Of a stretch of 7,160 bases of DNA, positions 5,930 to 7,160 are shown in pieces. The stretch's first letter is position 1. Each line of letters opens with the position of its first letter. Origin of the DNA: JBOHCT01 sp050699055 (GTDB taxonomy: Bacteria; Actinomycetota; Actinomycetes; Streptosporangiales; JBOHCT01); contig JBOHCT010000210.1 of assembly GCA_050699055.1 (NCBI GenBank), positions 1 through 7,160 of the forward strand, read 5' to 3'. The notes beneath the pieces are model-generated. The model did not search any database. It was given only the letters and a program-made list of their open reading frames with translations, and was not told where the DNA came from. The position numbers and the translations under genes are program-made.

Positions 5930-7160
5930 GTGCCGGCGTTCGTCGACCGGGTCGTACTGCGTGCCAGGGGCGGCAGCGGAGGCAACGGCTGCGCCTCTGT
6001 CCACCGGGAGAAGTACCGGCCATTCGGCGGCCCTGACGGCGGTAACGGCGGCGACGGCGGCGACGTCGTCCTCGCCGTGGATGAAGGCGTCTCGACCTTG
6101 CTCGAGTACCGTCGGCGGCCGCACCGCGGGGCCGGGAGTGGCAAGGCGGGGAGAGGATCGAACCGCCACGGCGCGCGCGGCGCCGACCTCGTCCTCCCCG
6201 TCCCCGAGGGGACCGTCGTGACGACGCTCGATGGCGAAGTACTCGCCGACCTGATCGGCGCGAACGCCCGATATGTGGCTGGACGCGGGGGGCGGGGCGG
6301 TCTCGGCAACGCGGCTCTCGCCTCGCCCCGCCGCAAGGTGCCCGGTTTCGCTCTCAAGGGGGAGCCGGGCGATGCCCACGAACTCGTCCTCGAGCTGAAG
6401 ACCGTCGCCGAAGTTGGACTCGTTGGCTTCCCGAACGCCGGCAAGTCATCCTTGATCGCTGCGGTCTCCGCCGCGCGCCCCAAGATCGCGGACTATCCGT
6501 TCACCACGCTTGTTCCGAACCTCGGTGTCGTACGCGCCGGGGAGTACCGGTTCACAGTGGCGGACGTACCCGGACTGATCGTCGGGGCGAGCCGGGGTAA
6601 GGGGCTCGGCCAGGAGTTCCTGCGCCATATCGAGCGGTGCGCAGTGATCGTCCATGTTGTCGACTGCGCCACACCAGAGCCAGGACGAGATCCGGTTTCC
6701 GACATCGAGGCGATCGAGGCCGAGTTGGACGCCCACGGCGGCCTGGGCGGCCGACCCCGGCTCGTCGCCCTGAACAAGATCGACGTCCCCGACGGGCGCG
6801 AGCTCGCGGAGATGGTGAGGGGGACCCTCGCCGAGCGAGCGCTCGAGACGCATATGGTGTCCGCGGCGAGCGGGGAGGGGCTGGGACCGCTCACGTACGC
6901 CATGGCCGCGCACGTCCGCGATCAGCGAGCAAAACGCCTCGCGATCGAGCCCACCCGTCCGGTGATCCGGCCGCGCCCGGTCGGCGGCGTCCGTGAGTTC
7001 GAGGTCGTAGGCGAGGGGGAGAGCTTCCGCGTACGGGGGGAGAAGCCGGAGCGCTGGGTACGCCAGACCGACTTCGCCAACGACGAGGCGGTCGGCTACC
7101 TCGCCGACCGGCTCGCTCGCCTCGGCATCGAGGAGCGATTGTTGGAGCTCGGTGCGGAGC
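5930..7160 (+). CDS. obg: Obg/CgtA ribosome-assembly GTPase, 3' end cut by window
   Basis: Obg is an essential GTPase that binds the 50S subunit during late assembly and links it to nucleotide and growth status. 410 residues are visible before the window ends. Residues 1-158 are the glycine-rich Obg fold (GGSGGNG, then GGPDGGNGGDGGDV at 33-46, and GRGGRGGLGN at 118-127). The G domain follows, with G1 GFPNAGKS (166-173), switch I YPFTTLVPNLG (189-199), G3 DVPG (212-215) running into GLIVGASRGKGLG, G4 NKID (282-285) and G5 SAASG (311-315). The C-terminal OCT domain begins near 355 (FEVVGEGESFRVRG) and the DFANDEAV block is present; the stop lies beyond the window. GTG 5930 puts the conserved FVDRV block at residues 4-8; AAGGGA (5914-5919) is the best Shine-Dalgarno, since GAGGA at 5922-5926 is only 3 nt away. 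At switch II the Glu common in GLIEGA is Val. Confidence 0.95.
   Translation, partial: MPAFVDRVVLRARGGSGGNGCASVHREKYRPFGGPDGGNGGDGGDVVLAVDEGVSTLLEYRRRPHRGAGSGKAGRGSNRHGARGADLVLPVPEGTVVTTLDGEVLADLIGANARYVAGRGGRGGLGNAALASPRRKVPGFALKGEPGDAHELVLELKTVAEVGLVGFPNAGKSSLIAAVSAARPKIADYPFTTLVPNLGVVRAGEYRFTVADVPGLIVGASRGKGLGQEFLRHIERCAVIVHVVDCATPEPGRDPVSDIEAIEAELDAHGGLGGRPRLVALNKIDVPDGRELAEMVRGTLAERALETHMVSAASGEGLGPLTYAMAAHVRDQRAKRLAIEPTRPVIRPRPVGGVREFEVVGEGESFRVRGEKPERWVRQTDFANDEAVGYLADRLARLGIEERLLELGAE

Noticed and set aside
5235..6483. Several minus-strand frames opposite rplU, rpmA and obg
   Set aside because: All are antisense to well-conserved ribosomal protein and GTPase genes and have low-complexity composition.

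Overview
The window is a housekeeping segment of a high-GC Gram-positive (actinobacterial) chromosome. Evidence for this is the strong G/C third-position bias, GTG starts on rodA, rplU and obg, an RNase E/G whose catalytic core sits between long disordered arms, and the order PBP2 - rodA - rne - rplU - rpmA - obg, which is typical of Streptomyces, Streptosporangiales and relatives. A member of the Streptosporangiales or a neighbouring order is my best guess, but the genus cannot be fixed from the sequence alone. Every gene lies on the + strand.

Region 1 (1-1879) is the end of an elongation (rod-shape) cell-wall cluster. It holds the 3' end of a class B penicillin-binding protein (PBP2/MrdA type) overlapping by 4 nt with rodA, the SEDS glycan polymerase that partners it. 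The mreBCD genes that usually precede this pair would lie to the left of the window.

Region 2 (1880-2654) has no intact gene. It contains a 9-bp inverted repeat just after rodA, then the remnant of a NarL/LuxR-type response regulator (receiver domain missing, one base lost inside the helix-turn-helix), then about 420 nt with several GC-rich hairpins leading into rne. This is the only part of the window that looks like eroded accessory DNA.

Region 3 (2655-7160) is RNA decay and ribosome biogenesis. It contains rne (RNase E/G, 821 aa), a probable promoter, rplU (L21), rpmA (L27), a strong terminator-like hairpin with a tandem repeat on its 3' side, and obg (ribosome-assembly GTPase, cut by the window end near its C-terminus). 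L21, L27 and Obg all serve the large ribosomal subunit, and RNase E acts on rRNA and mRNA.

I do not see a new biological system here. The points worth a second look are the decayed regulator with its promoter-like inverted repeat, the structured rne leader with competing hairpins and a possible overlapping upstream ORF, and the hairpin plus duplicated tail between rpmA and obg.
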